This document shows, piece after piece, positions 9,026 to 17,540 of a stretch of DNA of 59,042 nucleotides; position 1 is the first letter of the stretch, and every line of letters starts with the position of its first letter. This stretch comes from Pseudoflavonifractor sp. MSJ-30 (GTDB lineage: Bacteria; Bacillota; Clostridia; Oscillospirales; Oscillospiraceae), in assembly GCF_018918045.1 (NCBI RefSeq), contig NZ_JAHLPU010000008.1, positions 1 to 59,042 of the forward strand. Direction: 5' to 3'. A program made the translations under genes and the position numbers. Below the pieces are notes generated by a model, which did no database searches, was not told the origin of the DNA, and worked only from the letters and a program-made list of their open reading frames with translations.

Positions 9026-9632
9026 AGACCAGACCATGATCCGCAGTCTGCTGGAAACCTATTTCCGTGCCGAGGACGGATACCGGATCGTGGCGTCCAT
9101 CCCCGGTGCAAAGCAGGCGGTTGAGGTGTGCCGGACAAGCTCCGTCGATCTGATTTTGATGGATGTGCAAACGGAGAACCGCGAGAACGGCCTGACTGCC
9201 GTTCGCCGGATCAAAGCCATACAGCCGAAGAGCAAAATCATTGTTGTGACCTCGCTGATCGACTGCGCGGTGCTGGACGAGGCAAAGAGGGCCGGGGCCG
9301 ACAGCCTGTGGTATAAGGACTCTACGCAGAAGCGTTTGATGGATGTTGTCCGGCAAACGCTTGCGGGCGAACATATCTTTCCGGACGCGCCTCCGACGGT
9401 TGAGATTGGCATGGCAAAAAGCACGGAATTTACAAAGACGGAATTGAAGGTTCTGCGGCATCTGCTCCGGGGCTTGTCTTACACACGCATTGCGGCAGAG
9501 ATGGGCTGCGAGATGTCTACGGTCAAATTTCATGTGGCAAACATGCTGCAAAAAACCGGGCTGGAAAACAAACTGCAGCTTGCCCTGGCAGTCAGCGATG
9601 TCAAGTTGATTGCTGACCTGGCGGAAGATTGA
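9006..9632 (+). CDS. LuxR/NarL-family response regulator (208 aa)
   Basis: The receiver domain (residues 1-120) has the acidic pocket VEDQ, phospho-acceptor D53 in LILMDVQ, a Thr/Ser in VVTS and a Lys in YKDS. A LuxR-type helix-turn-helix follows (about residues 137-200: TKTELKVLRHLLRGLSYTRIA then STVKFHVANMLQKTG). The ATG at 9006 overlaps the kinase gene; an upstream in-frame ATG at 8883 is inside the kinase and rejected. It should be phosphorylated by the kinase and bind DNA as a dimer. Targets are unknown; the divergent genes upstream are candidates. Confidence 0.92.
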   Translation: MRVMIVEDQTMIRSLLETYFRAEDGYRIVASIPGAKQAVEVCRTSSVDLILMDVQTENRENGLTAVRRIKAIQPKSKIIVVTSLIDCAVLDEAKRAGADSLWYKDSTQKRLMDVVRQTLAGEHIFPDAPPTVEIGMAKSTEFTKTELKVLRHLLRGLSYTRIAAEMGCEMSTVKFHVANMLQKTGLENKLQLALAVSDVKLIADLAED

Positions 9633-9786
9633 TGGAATTTGCCGCACATCTTCCACTGCTGTCTCATGGAAAAAGCCAGTCGGATCCCGCCTGTGCGGAT
9701 GGCTGTCACGGCTGGAGATGGGGCGCCCGGTGCCTTGGGGATGCTTTTCAGCGTTCCGGTCTGCTCTGTGTTTTTTATTTTTCATA

Positions 9787-9838
9787 CAAAAACCCGCCCC
9801 AAAGCTGTGGTGGCAGCCTCGGGGCGGGAAGAAAGGAA
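9787..9838 (-). terminator. Terminator, duplicated 52-bp block (copy A)
   Basis: CCCGCCCC (9793-9800) pairs with GGGGCGGG (9821-9828), and read on the minus strand the stem is followed by TTTTTG. It ends the amidohydrolase gene. The same 52 bases occur without a mismatch at 13580-13631 behind the hydratase gene. Confidence 0.85.
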
Positions 9839-9850
9839 CGAAGCAGAGCA

Positions 9851-10987
9851 TCAATTGCCTGCGTAGTCCTCACAGGGAACAGCAGTCTTAAAGGAGCGGT
9901 TCAGGCAACCGCCAATGACGGTCGCCACATCCTGCACAACAGTCCGGCAGGTTTCAACCTTACCGATCACGTCGGGCAGTTCAATTCCATCATGACGCAC
10001 GGTGAACACCGTAATATCCGCAGTCTGCCCCACCTGAATGGCAGGCGCCTTTGGCGCGACGTGCAGCAGCGCGGAGGGTGTGAGAATGACCTTTTTCAGA
10101 GCGTCCGCCAGCGGGATGCCTGCCTGAATGGCCTTGGTCATAACGCCAGCCAGGCGAATGCCGGGCTTTGTATAATTTCCCAGATGCAGGTCGGTGGAGA
10201 TGGTTTCCACCACAAAGCCCTGCTGAATGGCACTGCGGGCCATATCATAGCCAAAGTTGTTGGAGCCGTGGGACAGATCAAAGCGAACGCCACGCTCCAT
10301 AGCGTCCCACATTGCCTTTTTCAGCTTGCCATTCTCATCGAAAATCCCGGGGCTGACGGGAGAATAGGTGTGGGCGTACACATCGTCCCGATCCAGAACC
10401 TCCAGAATCTCCTCCACCTTGTCCGTGCAGCGGCTGGGGTGGACGATCAGCGGCAGATTGGCCTTGACTGCCAGCTCCTTTGCCATGCGCAGCGTTTTTT
10501 TGGTGTCGCAGTTGACACGGGGATCAATTCGGATCTTGGCACCCAGGATCTCCTCCGGGTATGCCTTCGCCACCTCCAGGAATGGCGCTTCCTTCAGATT
10601 GTCCAGCGTCTTCAGTTCGCCGTTCTCAATGCCCCAGCAGCCCACATACAGATAGGCTGTCGCGGGGAAAGGCAGGCGGGAATTGATCTGATGGAATCTC
10701 TCAAACGTAAACGCGCCGAAGCTCCCCGCCTCGTGGACGCGGGTCACGCCCAGACCCGGATAGGTCAGGAAGGGATCCAGGCCCCCAAAGTGGGTATGGC
10801 AATCGGTCCAGCCGGTAGAGACGCAGAGGTTCTCTCCCTCCAAAACCTCATAGCCGGGCTTCACGGCAATGTTTTGGGATATTTCCGCCACCCTGCCGTT
10901 TTCAACACGAATATCACAGGGGGCGGAAAAGGTGCCGTCGGCAGCGTCAAAGCTGCGGGCATTGCGGATCAAAATCTGATTTATCAT
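9851..10987 (-). CDS. Amidohydrolase/deacetylase-family metallohydrolase (378 aa)
   Basis: This is an amidohydrolase-superfamily TIM barrel. Metal ligands are visible: H64 and H66 (DCHTHF), the likely carboxylated lysine K151 (GAKIRI), H183 (IVHPS), H206 (YAHTYS) and the catalytic acid D266 (ISTDLH). The pattern resembles the amidohydrolase/deacetylase family that includes EF_0837-like enzymes, which act on N-acyl or cyclic amide substrates. The N-terminal beta domain (residues 1-55) is normal for the family. It is divergent from a LysR regulator and close to a DASS carrier, suggesting uptake and hydrolysis of one compound. The exact substrate is not known. Confidence 0.88.
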   Translation of the reverse strand: MINQILIRNARSFDAADGTFSAPCDIRVENGRVAEISQNIAVKPGYEVLEGENLCVSTGWTDCHTHFGGLDPFLTYPGLGVTRVHEAGSFGAFTFERFHQINSRLPFPATAYLYVGCWGIENGELKTLDNLKEAPFLEVAKAYPEEILGAKIRIDPRVNCDTKKTLRMAKELAVKANLPLIVHPSRCTDKVEEILEVLDRDDVYAHTYSPVSPGIFDENGKLKKAMWDAMERGVRFDLSHGSNNFGYDMARSAIQQGFVVETISTDLHLGNYTKPGIRLAGVMTKAIQAGIPLADALKKVILTPSALLHVAPKAPAIQVGQTADITVFTVRHDGIELPDVIGKVETCRTVVQDVATVIGGCLNRSFKTAVPCEDYAGN

Positions 10988-11121
10988 TGGAATTTCCCTC
11001 TCGTTTTGAAAAATCTTTCCGGCTGTACGGTGGAATTCAGAGGTTCCTCAGCAGTCGGTACCGCTTATTCTATGTAATAACATCTCCGGCCTCATGCAGC
11101 ACCGCGGGTATGAAATGGGGA

Positions 11122-11150
11122 TTGACATTTTTCCCTCCGAACATTATTGT
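11122..11150 (+). promoter_or_regulatory. Promoter of the first LysR gene
   Basis: TTGACA, 17 bases, TATTGT. Transcription would begin near 11157, downstream of the ATG at 11147, so translation must start later, at the TTG at 11183. Confidence 0.7.
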
Positions 11151-11182
11151 ATACACAGGAACTTCAGAGAGGCGGGGTTGCT

Positions 11183-12085
11183 TTGACCATTGACGATATG
11201 CGCTATGTTCTGAAAATTGCGGAATGCGGAGGCTTTACAAAAGCCGCTCAGGAGTTGTATATTTCTCAGCCGACCCTGAGCCAGCGTCTTCAAAAAGTGG
11301 AAAAAGAATTGGGTATTCGTCTTTTTGAGCGAAACCGCTTCGGTGAGGCAGCGCCTACGGAAGCCGGTCAGCGTTTCTGCGCGGAGTGTAAGCATATCCT
11401 GTCCCATTGGGACAGACTGCAGCAGGAGCTTCAGGAAATGAAGGGCAAAAAGCGATTCACTCTGGGCATTCCCATCCGAACGGGCTTTGAGCTTGTCTCC
11501 GGGCTGATGGACGCTCTGGCAGCGGTCGATCCGAATATCGTACTGTCGCTGGTTGATTGCGCAAACTATCAGATGGAGGAGATGCTGGACAAGGGTGAGC
11601 TGGACTATGCCCTGATTCGTATGCCGAATCAAAGTATGCATCTTCAGAAGCGCCTGCTTGTCAAATATCTCCCGGCAGTGCATCTCCGGGATGGCAGTCC
11701 GCTCCGGGACAAAATCTACTATCACCCAGATGAGCCTTTTGCGTATATCCGCCTGGAGGAGCTGGAGCATGAGCCTCTGGTCGCCGCTCCCTCTTCTCTG
11801 GAGCACCGGACGCGGAAATGGCTGGATGCTCTGTTCGCCCAGATTCCGGGACTGTTGCCGAAGGTCGTACATACCGTTCCCAATATCAACATGTATGACT
11901 ATTACGCGAAAAGCGGGACTGCTTCCTATATTCTTGCGTCCCGGGAGATTCCCTCCGGAGCCTGCAGGCTGGAACCGGACCAGGCCCTTCCCTATGAGAC
12001 CTATTTCGTCCAGAGCCGTCGGGCAGATTCAAAAACCGCAGACATTCTATTCCGCATTCTCGACCGCCAAATCAATCACGGCTAG
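11183..12085 (+). CDS. LysR-family transcriptional regulator (300 aa)
   Basis: The N-terminal winged helix (IDDMRYVLKIAECGGFTKAA, then ISQPTLSQRLQKVEKELG) is typical LysR, followed by a periplasmic-binding-protein-like effector domain. A TTG start at 11183 is preferred: AGAGAGGCGGGG lies at a proper distance and the upstream ATG at 11147 overlaps the -10 box. It is divergent from the amidohydrolase gene and convergent with the SLC13 carrier, so both are likely targets. The ligand is probably a small carboxylate, by inference from the neighbours. Confidence 0.9.
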   Translation: MTIDDMRYVLKIAECGGFTKAAQELYISQPTLSQRLQKVEKELGIRLFERNRFGEAAPTEAGQRFCAECKHILSHWDRLQQELQEMKGKKRFTLGIPIRTGFELVSGLMDALAAVDPNIVLSLVDCANYQMEEMLDKGELDYALIRMPNQSMHLQKRLLVKYLPAVHLRDGSPLRDKIYYHPDEPFAYIRLEELEHEPLVAAPSSLEHRTRKWLDALFAQIPGLLPKVVHTVPNINMYDYYAKSGTASYILASREIPSGACRLEPDQALPYETYFVQSRRADSKTADILFRILDRQINHG

Positions 12086-12088
12086 CCC

Positions 12089-12117
12089 CTCCCTCCGCGT
12101 TCCGCGGAGGGAGTTTT
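12089..12117 (+). terminator. Terminator of the first LysR gene
   Basis: A perfect 11-bp stem (CTCCCTCCGCG with CGCGGAGGGAG, 3-base loop) is followed by TTTT. It separates the convergent LysR and carrier genes. Confidence 0.85.
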
Positions 12118-12128
12118 CCTATGCTCAA

Positions 12129-13436
12129 TCAGAACGCAGGATACAGTGTCATGACAGACAGGACAGAGACCACGGTGATGATCAGAGAGGGCAGCCAGCC
12201 CTGTTTGATCAGGGAAGCCTGGTCGTAGCCGCCGGTACCCATAACCATGGGAATGGTGCCCGTGGCCATAGGCGTCAGGAAAGCGGTCAGGCAGGCGGCG
12301 GACAGCAGAATCAGAGGACCACGGGGATCGCAGCCCAACGCTTGGCAGCTCAGAATGACAATGGGCAGGAAAATGGCCTGACAGCTTTGATTGTTCATAA
12401 ACTGCGTCATGATAAAAGGAACCACAAAGAAGAGTGCCCCGATGATGTAGCCATTACGGGTTTCACCCACGACAGCAGCAACCAACTCACCAATCTTATC
12501 GCCGAGACCGCACTCGGACATGGCTGAACCCATGACCAGGGCGCCGATAATCATCAGCACAATACGGAACGGGAAGGAATCGGTAGCCTCTTTGGGCGTC
12601 AAAACACCGGAAATAACCATCAGAACCGCACCGGTCAGGGTGACCTGCCAGCCGGGAATGCCAATCTTGCCCTCAGCCACCAGTCCAATAACCGTGAGAA
12701 TGAAGACGGAATAGCCGATGACCTCGCGAACGGGATCCAGAGGTGCGATTTCCTTACCGCCTCTGGCCTTGGCATTGGTGGTGGTAATGGCCACAGGAGG
12801 CTGCTCGGGGGAAATCTTCGTGCCGACGAAAATCGCGTAGATAACAACAACGACCAGAGTGATGATACGGCCATAGAAGAAATCCATCATCGTGAAGGAA
12901 ATATCCGTAATACCGAAGGCCTCCAGATAGCCGTTATACTGTGCAAAGGTCACCGCTCCCGCGCCAAGAGGCAGCGTTCCGCAGGTGCCGATAACGATCA
13001 GGGCCAGAGGGAACATAGCCTTGGAGGGGCTGACGCCCATATCCTCGCAGGAGGCCATGACCAGGGGGAACATAACGGCATAAACGGACATGGGGCTGGG
13101 AATGAACTGGGACAGCAGGCAGCCGATCAGGGCGTAGCCGGCAAACATCTTTTTGAAGCTGCCGCCGCTGACCTTCGTAACCAGGTGGCTCATCTTCCGC
13201 ACGGCCTGGGTACGGTTAAAGCCGGTCACCACAACAAACATACCCAGAATCAGGATAACATTTTTGTTGGCGAAGTACCCCAGCGCGGTCTTGGCGGGAA
13301 CCAGCCCGGTGAACACGCACAGAAGAAGCGCCGCCATGGCGGTTGTGCCCATAGAAATCTTCAGCTTATCATAGAAGACATAGCCGAGAACCATGGCCAC
13401 GAAGATGGCAAGACATTTGATCATTTCAGGAGTCAA
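12129..13436 (-). CDS. SLC13/DASS-type carboxylate permease (435 aa)
   Basis: This is an integral membrane protein with about ten to twelve hydrophobic helices. Two halves carry the hairpin-like motifs of the ion transporter superfamily: LLSQFIPSPMSVYAVMFPL in the first and MTQFMNNQSCQAIFLPIV in the second, where SNT-like signatures normally occur. Related carriers import di- and tricarboxylates with sodium or protons. The start is TTG at 13436 with AGAGGT upstream. It lies between the hydratase and a LysR gene. The substrate is unknown. Confidence 0.88.
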   Translation of the reverse strand: MTPEMIKCLAIFVAMVLGYVFYDKLKISMGTTAMAALLLCVFTGLVPAKTALGYFANKNVILILGMFVVVTGFNRTQAVRKMSHLVTKVSGGSFKKMFAGYALIGCLLSQFIPSPMSVYAVMFPLVMASCEDMGVSPSKAMFPLALIVIGTCGTLPLGAGAVTFAQYNGYLEAFGITDISFTMMDFFYGRIITLVVVVIYAIFVGTKISPEQPPVAITTTNAKARGGKEIAPLDPVREVIGYSVFILTVIGLVAEGKIGIPGWQVTLTGAVLMVISGVLTPKEATDSFPFRIVLMIIGALVMGSAMSECGLGDKIGELVAAVVGETRNGYIIGALFFVVPFIMTQFMNNQSCQAIFLPIVILSCQALGCDPRGPLILLSAACLTAFLTPMATGTIPMVMGTGGYDQASLIKQGWLPSLIITVVSVLSVMTLYPAF

Positions 13437-13538
13437 TTGGATCTACCTCTTTCTATTTTATTTGCTCTGTTTGTGGAGCTTATCTATGAATGATTATAAA
13501 TGCGGAGATTCTTCTGTGCAAATTGAATATTGTTTCCT

Positions 13539-13564
13539 CCATATATAGGGATTCCCCTATATGG
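13539..13564. promoter_or_regulatory. AT-rich dyad, possible operator
   Basis: ATAGGG-ATTC-CCCTAT forms the core of a dyad flanked by CCAT and ATGG. It lies about 100 bp upstream of the SLC13 gene start, a position that would suit a LysR-type site, but no regulator is assigned. Confidence 0.35.
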
Positions 13565-13579
13565 ATTCTGTTTCGCAGG

Positions 13580-13631
13580 CAAAAACCCGCCCCAAAGCTG
13601 TGGTGGCAGCCTCGGGGCGGGAAGAAAGGAA
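13580..13631 (-). terminator. Terminator, duplicated 52-bp block (copy B)
   Basis: Identical over 52 bases to 9787-9838. The CCCGCCCC/GGGGCGGG stem is followed on the minus strand by TTTTTG and ends the hydratase gene 14 bp after its stop. Confidence 0.85.
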
Positions 13632-13644
13632 TCAGGAATGCGCT

Positions 13645-15915
13645 TTACTGATTGCTGCGGTAGTAGTTGATCAGGCAGCCGTCGGCGATAATCTGGCGCT
13701 CAGGCTCGGTCAGATAGCCGGTGGAGACGGCGAATCTGGTGACGGTGCCGTCCGGCTTCACGGCGTAGGCATCGAAGACAGCGTCATTGGCCAGAACATG
13801 GGCCCGGACGCCGGGGACGAAGATGTAGTCGCCCAGGTCGAAGACCTCGGGGTTCTCCACCAGGAAGGGCGTCATGCCCCAGTTGATGCAGTTGGAGCGA
13901 TAGCGCTTGGTGGCGTACTGTTTGGCGAAGTTGGCGCTGGCACCCATAACACGCTGGCAGGAGGCCGCCTGCTCACGGGCGGAGCCGTCGCCGGGCATAT
14001 TGGCGAAGATGGTGGAGCCCAGGTCGGTGTTCTCGGGATCAACGGTCAGACCGGCCTTTGCCAGGGCGGCGTACACTGCCTTGACTTCCTCGGTCAGGCC
14101 CTTCCCGGCCCGGCGGTCACGCTCCATCTGGCGCATAACCTTAGAGCGGCTGACATACTGGGGATCCCGGCGGGACAGGGCGAACTCGGAAAGCCGCTCG
14201 GGGTTGGAACGGTAGGAGGAGGTCTCGCCGGAGGGAATCAGCTCGTCGGTGGTGGTGACGGGATCCGTGATGTAGGAGCAGACCTTCACCAGCAGATCCT
14301 CCGTCAGAGCGGGCATTTCGGGCCAGTCCTTGATGTTGGGGCCGAACTTCAGCTCATGGTCGGGCTCGGGCTTAGTCCAGCCGTTGTAGACCCGCTTCTC
14401 ATAGATGCCGTTGTCGTAGTGGTACTCGGGGTTGGTGTACTCCACATCCAGATCGGTGGCAGCGGTCAGTCTGCCGCCGTTGGCGGCGGTAGCGGCGATG
14501 GAACGGGCGTCCATCAGGGCCACGGCAGCCATCTGGCCCTCGCCGGGCTTGGAGCCTTCCCGGTTGGGGAAGTTCCGGGTGGTGTGACGGATGGAGAACT
14601 CGCCGTTGGCGGGGGTGTCGCCCGCGCCGAAGCAGGGACCGCAGAAGCATTCCCGCAGGATCGCGCCTGCGGCGATCAGGTCATGGGCACGGCCGTTGCG
14701 CATCAGCTCGGCCAGGGCGGGCATAGAGCCGGGGTAGACGCTGAGGGAGAAGGCGCCGTTGCCGCAGCTGCGGCCCCGCAGGATATCGGCGGCGGCGCAG
14801 ATATTGTCAAAGGTACCGCCCGCGCAGCCGGCGATCTCGCCCTGCTCCACCCAGACAGCGCCGTCGTGGAACTTGGAGACGATGTCCATCTTAGCGCCCT
14901 TGATCTGCTTGTTGGCGTTCTCCTGAATCAGGTGCAGGATGTCCGCGGCGTTCTCCTGAAGCTCGTGGATGGTGTAGGTGTTGGAGGGGTGCATGGGCAT
15001 GGCAATGGTGGACTCAATGGTGGAGAGGTCAATGTACACGCAGCCGTCGTAATAGGCAACGTCAGCGGGCTTGATCTCCTTGTAGTCCTCGGGGCGGCCG
15101 TGGACGGTGAAGTAGCCTCTGGTCTTCTCGTCGGTGACCCAGATGGAGGACCAGCAGGTGGTCTCAGTGGTCATAACGTCAACGGCGTTCCGGAACTCCA
15201 TAGGAAGATTCTGGATGCCGGGGCCAACGAATTCCATGACCTTGTTTTTCACATAGCCGTTCTTGTACACAGCGCCGCAGATGCTCAGGGCTACGTCGTG
15301 GGGGCCGATGCCGGCCTTAGGCGCGCCGGTCAGGTAAATGGCAATGACGCCGGGGCGAGTGAAGTCATAAGTCCTTCCCACCAGCTGCTTGGCCAGCTCG
15401 CCGCCGCCCTCGCCGATGGCCATGGTGCCCAGAGCGCCGTAGCGGGTGTGGGAATCGGAGCCCAGAATCATGCGGCCGCAGCCCGCCATGGTCTCCCGGT
15501 TGTAGGAATGGATGTTTGCCATGTTGGTGGGCACATAGATGCCGCCGTACTTGTGGGCAGCGGACAGGGCGAACTTGTGGTCGTCCTCGTTGATGGTGCC
15601 GCCTACGGCGCAGAGGGAATTGTGGCAGTTGGTCAGCACATAGGGCAGGGGGAACTCGGTCATGCCGGAGGCCCGGGCGGTCTGGATAATGCCCACATAG
15701 GTGATGTCGTGGGAAGTCATGGAGTCAAACTTCAGCTGCAGGTTGTCCATATCCCCGCTGTGGTTGTGGGCCTTCAGAATGCCGTAGGCCATGGTGCCCC
15801 TGGCAGCCTCATCCCTGGAGACGGTCTTGCCGGTTCTGGCCGTGACCTCCGCGGGATCGGTAACGATGTGCTCGCCGTTTACGAGGTAAATACCGGTATC
15901 ATACAGGTTGATCAT
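13645..15915 (-). CDS. Aconitase-family hydratase, YbhJ-like (756 aa)
   Basis: This is an iron-sulfur dehydratase of the aconitase superfamily. Likely 4Fe-4S ligands are C364 (IAGCAGG) and C425/C428 (FCGPCFG), matching the Cys and Cys-x-x-Cys spacing of aconitases; SIRHTTRNFPNREGS matches the substrate-binding Arg region. The C-terminal swivel domain (NLYR-like segment SNCINWGMTPFLV) is present. Length and overall pattern are closest to E. coli YbhJ (about 750 residues), whose reaction is not established. It sits among carboxylate carriers and hydrolases, so dehydration or hydration of a hydroxy-acid is likely. Citrate is not the only option. Confidence 0.9.
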   Translation of the reverse strand: MINLYDTGIYLVNGEHIVTDPAEVTARTGKTVSRDEAARGTMAYGILKAHNHSGDMDNLQLKFDSMTSHDITYVGIIQTARASGMTEFPLPYVLTNCHNSLCAVGGTINEDDHKFALSAAHKYGGIYVPTNMANIHSYNRETMAGCGRMILGSDSHTRYGALGTMAIGEGGGELAKQLVGRTYDFTRPGVIAIYLTGAPKAGIGPHDVALSICGAVYKNGYVKNKVMEFVGPGIQNLPMEFRNAVDVMTTETTCWSSIWVTDEKTRGYFTVHGRPEDYKEIKPADVAYYDGCVYIDLSTIESTIAMPMHPSNTYTIHELQENAADILHLIQENANKQIKGAKMDIVSKFHDGAVWVEQGEIAGCAGGTFDNICAAADILRGRSCGNGAFSLSVYPGSMPALAELMRNGRAHDLIAAGAILRECFCGPCFGAGDTPANGEFSIRHTTRNFPNREGSKPGEGQMAAVALMDARSIAATAANGGRLTAATDLDVEYTNPEYHYDNGIYEKRVYNGWTKPEPDHELKFGPNIKDWPEMPALTEDLLVKVCSYITDPVTTTDELIPSGETSSYRSNPERLSEFALSRRDPQYVSRSKVMRQMERDRRAGKGLTEEVKAVYAALAKAGLTVDPENTDLGSTIFANMPGDGSAREQAASCQRVMGASANFAKQYATKRYRSNCINWGMTPFLVENPEVFDLGDYIFVPGVRAHVLANDAVFDAYAVKPDGTVTRFAVSTGYLTEPERQIIADGCLINYYRSNQ

Positions 15916-16017
15916 TTGGGATCCATCCTTTCATTTCTTTTGACGTCTTCATAATAGCAGAAAGGTACGCGTTTGTAAAATTGGGAAAGGGAATGGTGAA
16001 ATTCCGTTCTTGAATAG

Positions 16018-16187
16018 GAGCTGCTAAAAAGAGATGTCATTGCGAACCAGTGACCGATGTCACTGGTTCGCAATCCCCCCGTTCGGCGTAAAGGCGCAAA
16101 TCTTCCGCCAAACTGTTTGAATATCCGGGGAATTCCCACACCAGCGTGCGCGCTGGTTCGGAATGACAACGACTTTTTTAACAGCCC
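16018..16187. repeat. Palindromic repeat related to the one at 1-127
   Basis: The ends form an inverted repeat (AGCTGCTAAAAAG at the left and its near complement TTTTTTAACAGCC at the right), followed inward by TGTCATTGCGAACCAG and CTGGTTCGGAATGACA. A second hairpin (TGCGAACCAGTGAC-CGAT-GTCACTGGTTCGCA) lies in the left half. It fills most of the 280-bp gap between the hydratase and the MatC-like carrier. No coding content is seen. Confidence 0.8.
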
Positions 16188-16195
16188 TTTATGCG

Positions 16196-17521
16196 TTACA
16201 GTACGAAGGAAACAACCAGGTTGTACACAGCGCAGATGCCAACGCTGATGGGCACAGCCACGAACAGCAGGCGGTTAAACAGGCTGTTCCGCTCTTCCTC
16301 CTGACCGCAGGCGCCCAGAATCAGGGAGCCGCCGGAGGAGAAGGGGCTGATGGCGGAGCTCTGGGCACCCAGCACGGTGCAGGTGAACAGGGCCACGGGG
16401 CTCAGGCCGGTAGAAGCAGCCAGAGCGGGGATCAGGGGGAACAGGGCCGGGCACACAACACCGGTGGTGGAGCTGAAGAAGCTCATGATTGCGCCAACCA
16501 GGCTGAAAGCCATGGGAATCAGGAACACGGGCACATTGGAGCCGATCCAGGTGCTGAGCATATCAATGGTACCGGCCTCTACAGCCACAGCGATCAGCAT
16601 GCCTGCGCCGGCGATCATCAGGATGGTGTTCCAGGGCACACGGGCAATGATCTCCTTCTGGGGGGCCAGCTTCAGCAGCAGGGCAATGACGGCGAAGACC
16701 ATGGCCACAAGGCCCACATCGATCTTACCGGCAACGGTAGAGATTGCCTTATTGCCGGGAACCAGCAGCTTCAGCACGGGGAAGATCAGAACAACGGCCA
16801 TCATGATCAGGATCAGGGCCAGGGTCTGCTTCTGCTTCTTGTCGTAGGCCTCGGGCTTCTCAAACTTCACGCCCTTGCCGATGTTGCGGTTGGACTTGAA
16901 GCAGAAGCGGAAGACGGTGATGATGATCAGGGAAGAAACGATGGCCAGACCGAACATGGTCATGGACGCGGAGAAGGAATCGATGGCGGTGATCTCGGGA
17001 GCAGCCTCATAGGCAGTGTCCATCAGGCCGCGGAAGATGACGCCCAGAGCCGCGGTGGGGAAATTGCCGCCGGCCAGAGCGCCGCAGTTGATGGCGACAG
17101 CGCCGGTGAGCTTGTCCATCCGGGCTTCCTCACAGATGAGCAGGGTAATGGGGGCCAGGAAGGCCAGAACGGTGAAATAGGCGGCGCCCATAACGGACAG
17201 GATCACGGCCACAAAGAACAGGGCGTAAGGCAGCAGGCCGGGGAACTTCCGGCAGGCATACAGCAGGCTGCGGGAGATCTTTTCCAGGGTGCCGTTGGCG
17301 GCAGCCACGTTATAGAACAGACTGACGGCCAGAATGACGAACATGGTGTTGGTGGGCCAGTAGCCGATCAGCGCCTTGGGCTTCAGGCCCATGACAAAGC
17401 AGCCAATGACGTAGGCAAATACGATGCAGAAGAAGCCGGTGTTGATCTTCGTCTTATAGCCCAGGAACACGGCCAGGGCAATGGCGGCGATGATGCAGAT
17501 GCTCAAGATAGAACCTTCCAT
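16196..17521 (-). CDS. MatC-like dicarboxylate carrier (441 aa)
   Basis: This is a polytopic membrane protein with about eleven helices. The N-terminal segment (KINTGFFCIVFAYVIGCFV, then YWPTNTMFVILAVSLFYN) matches the MatC_N type found in malonate and other dicarboxylate carriers. The C-terminal half has FFSSTTGVVCPALFPLIP and SSAISPFSSGG hairpin motifs of the ion transporter superfamily. GGAGAGAGAT precedes the ATG. It is followed upstream by a DUF6282 hydrolase-like gene with a 20-bp gap, so both probably form one operon handling one acid. Confidence 0.87.
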   Translation of the reverse strand: MEGSILSICIIAAIALAVFLGYKTKINTGFFCIVFAYVIGCFVMGLKPKALIGYWPTNTMFVILAVSLFYNVAAANGTLEKISRSLLYACRKFPGLLPYALFFVAVILSVMGAAYFTVLAFLAPITLLICEEARMDKLTGAVAINCGALAGGNFPTAALGVIFRGLMDTAYEAAPEITAIDSFSASMTMFGLAIVSSLIIITVFRFCFKSNRNIGKGVKFEKPEAYDKKQKQTLALILIMMAVVLIFPVLKLLVPGNKAISTVAGKIDVGLVAMVFAVIALLLKLAPQKEIIARVPWNTILMIAGAGMLIAVAVEAGTIDMLSTWIGSNVPVFLIPMAFSLVGAIMSFFSSTTGVVCPALFPLIPALAASTGLSPVALFTCTVLGAQSSAISPFSSGGSLILGACGQEEERNSLFNRLLFVAVPISVGICAVYNLVVSFVL

Positions 17522-17540
17522 TTAATCTCTCTCCTTATTT

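Noticed and set aside
11035..11046. TTCAGAGGTTCC match to the end of the long-hairpin element
   Set aside because: Only 12 bases match and no partner arm is present; chance or an unreadable remnant.
13561..15954. 797-codon open frame antisense to the hydratase
   Set aside because: A GC-driven shadow of the aconitase-family gene, without recognisable domains.
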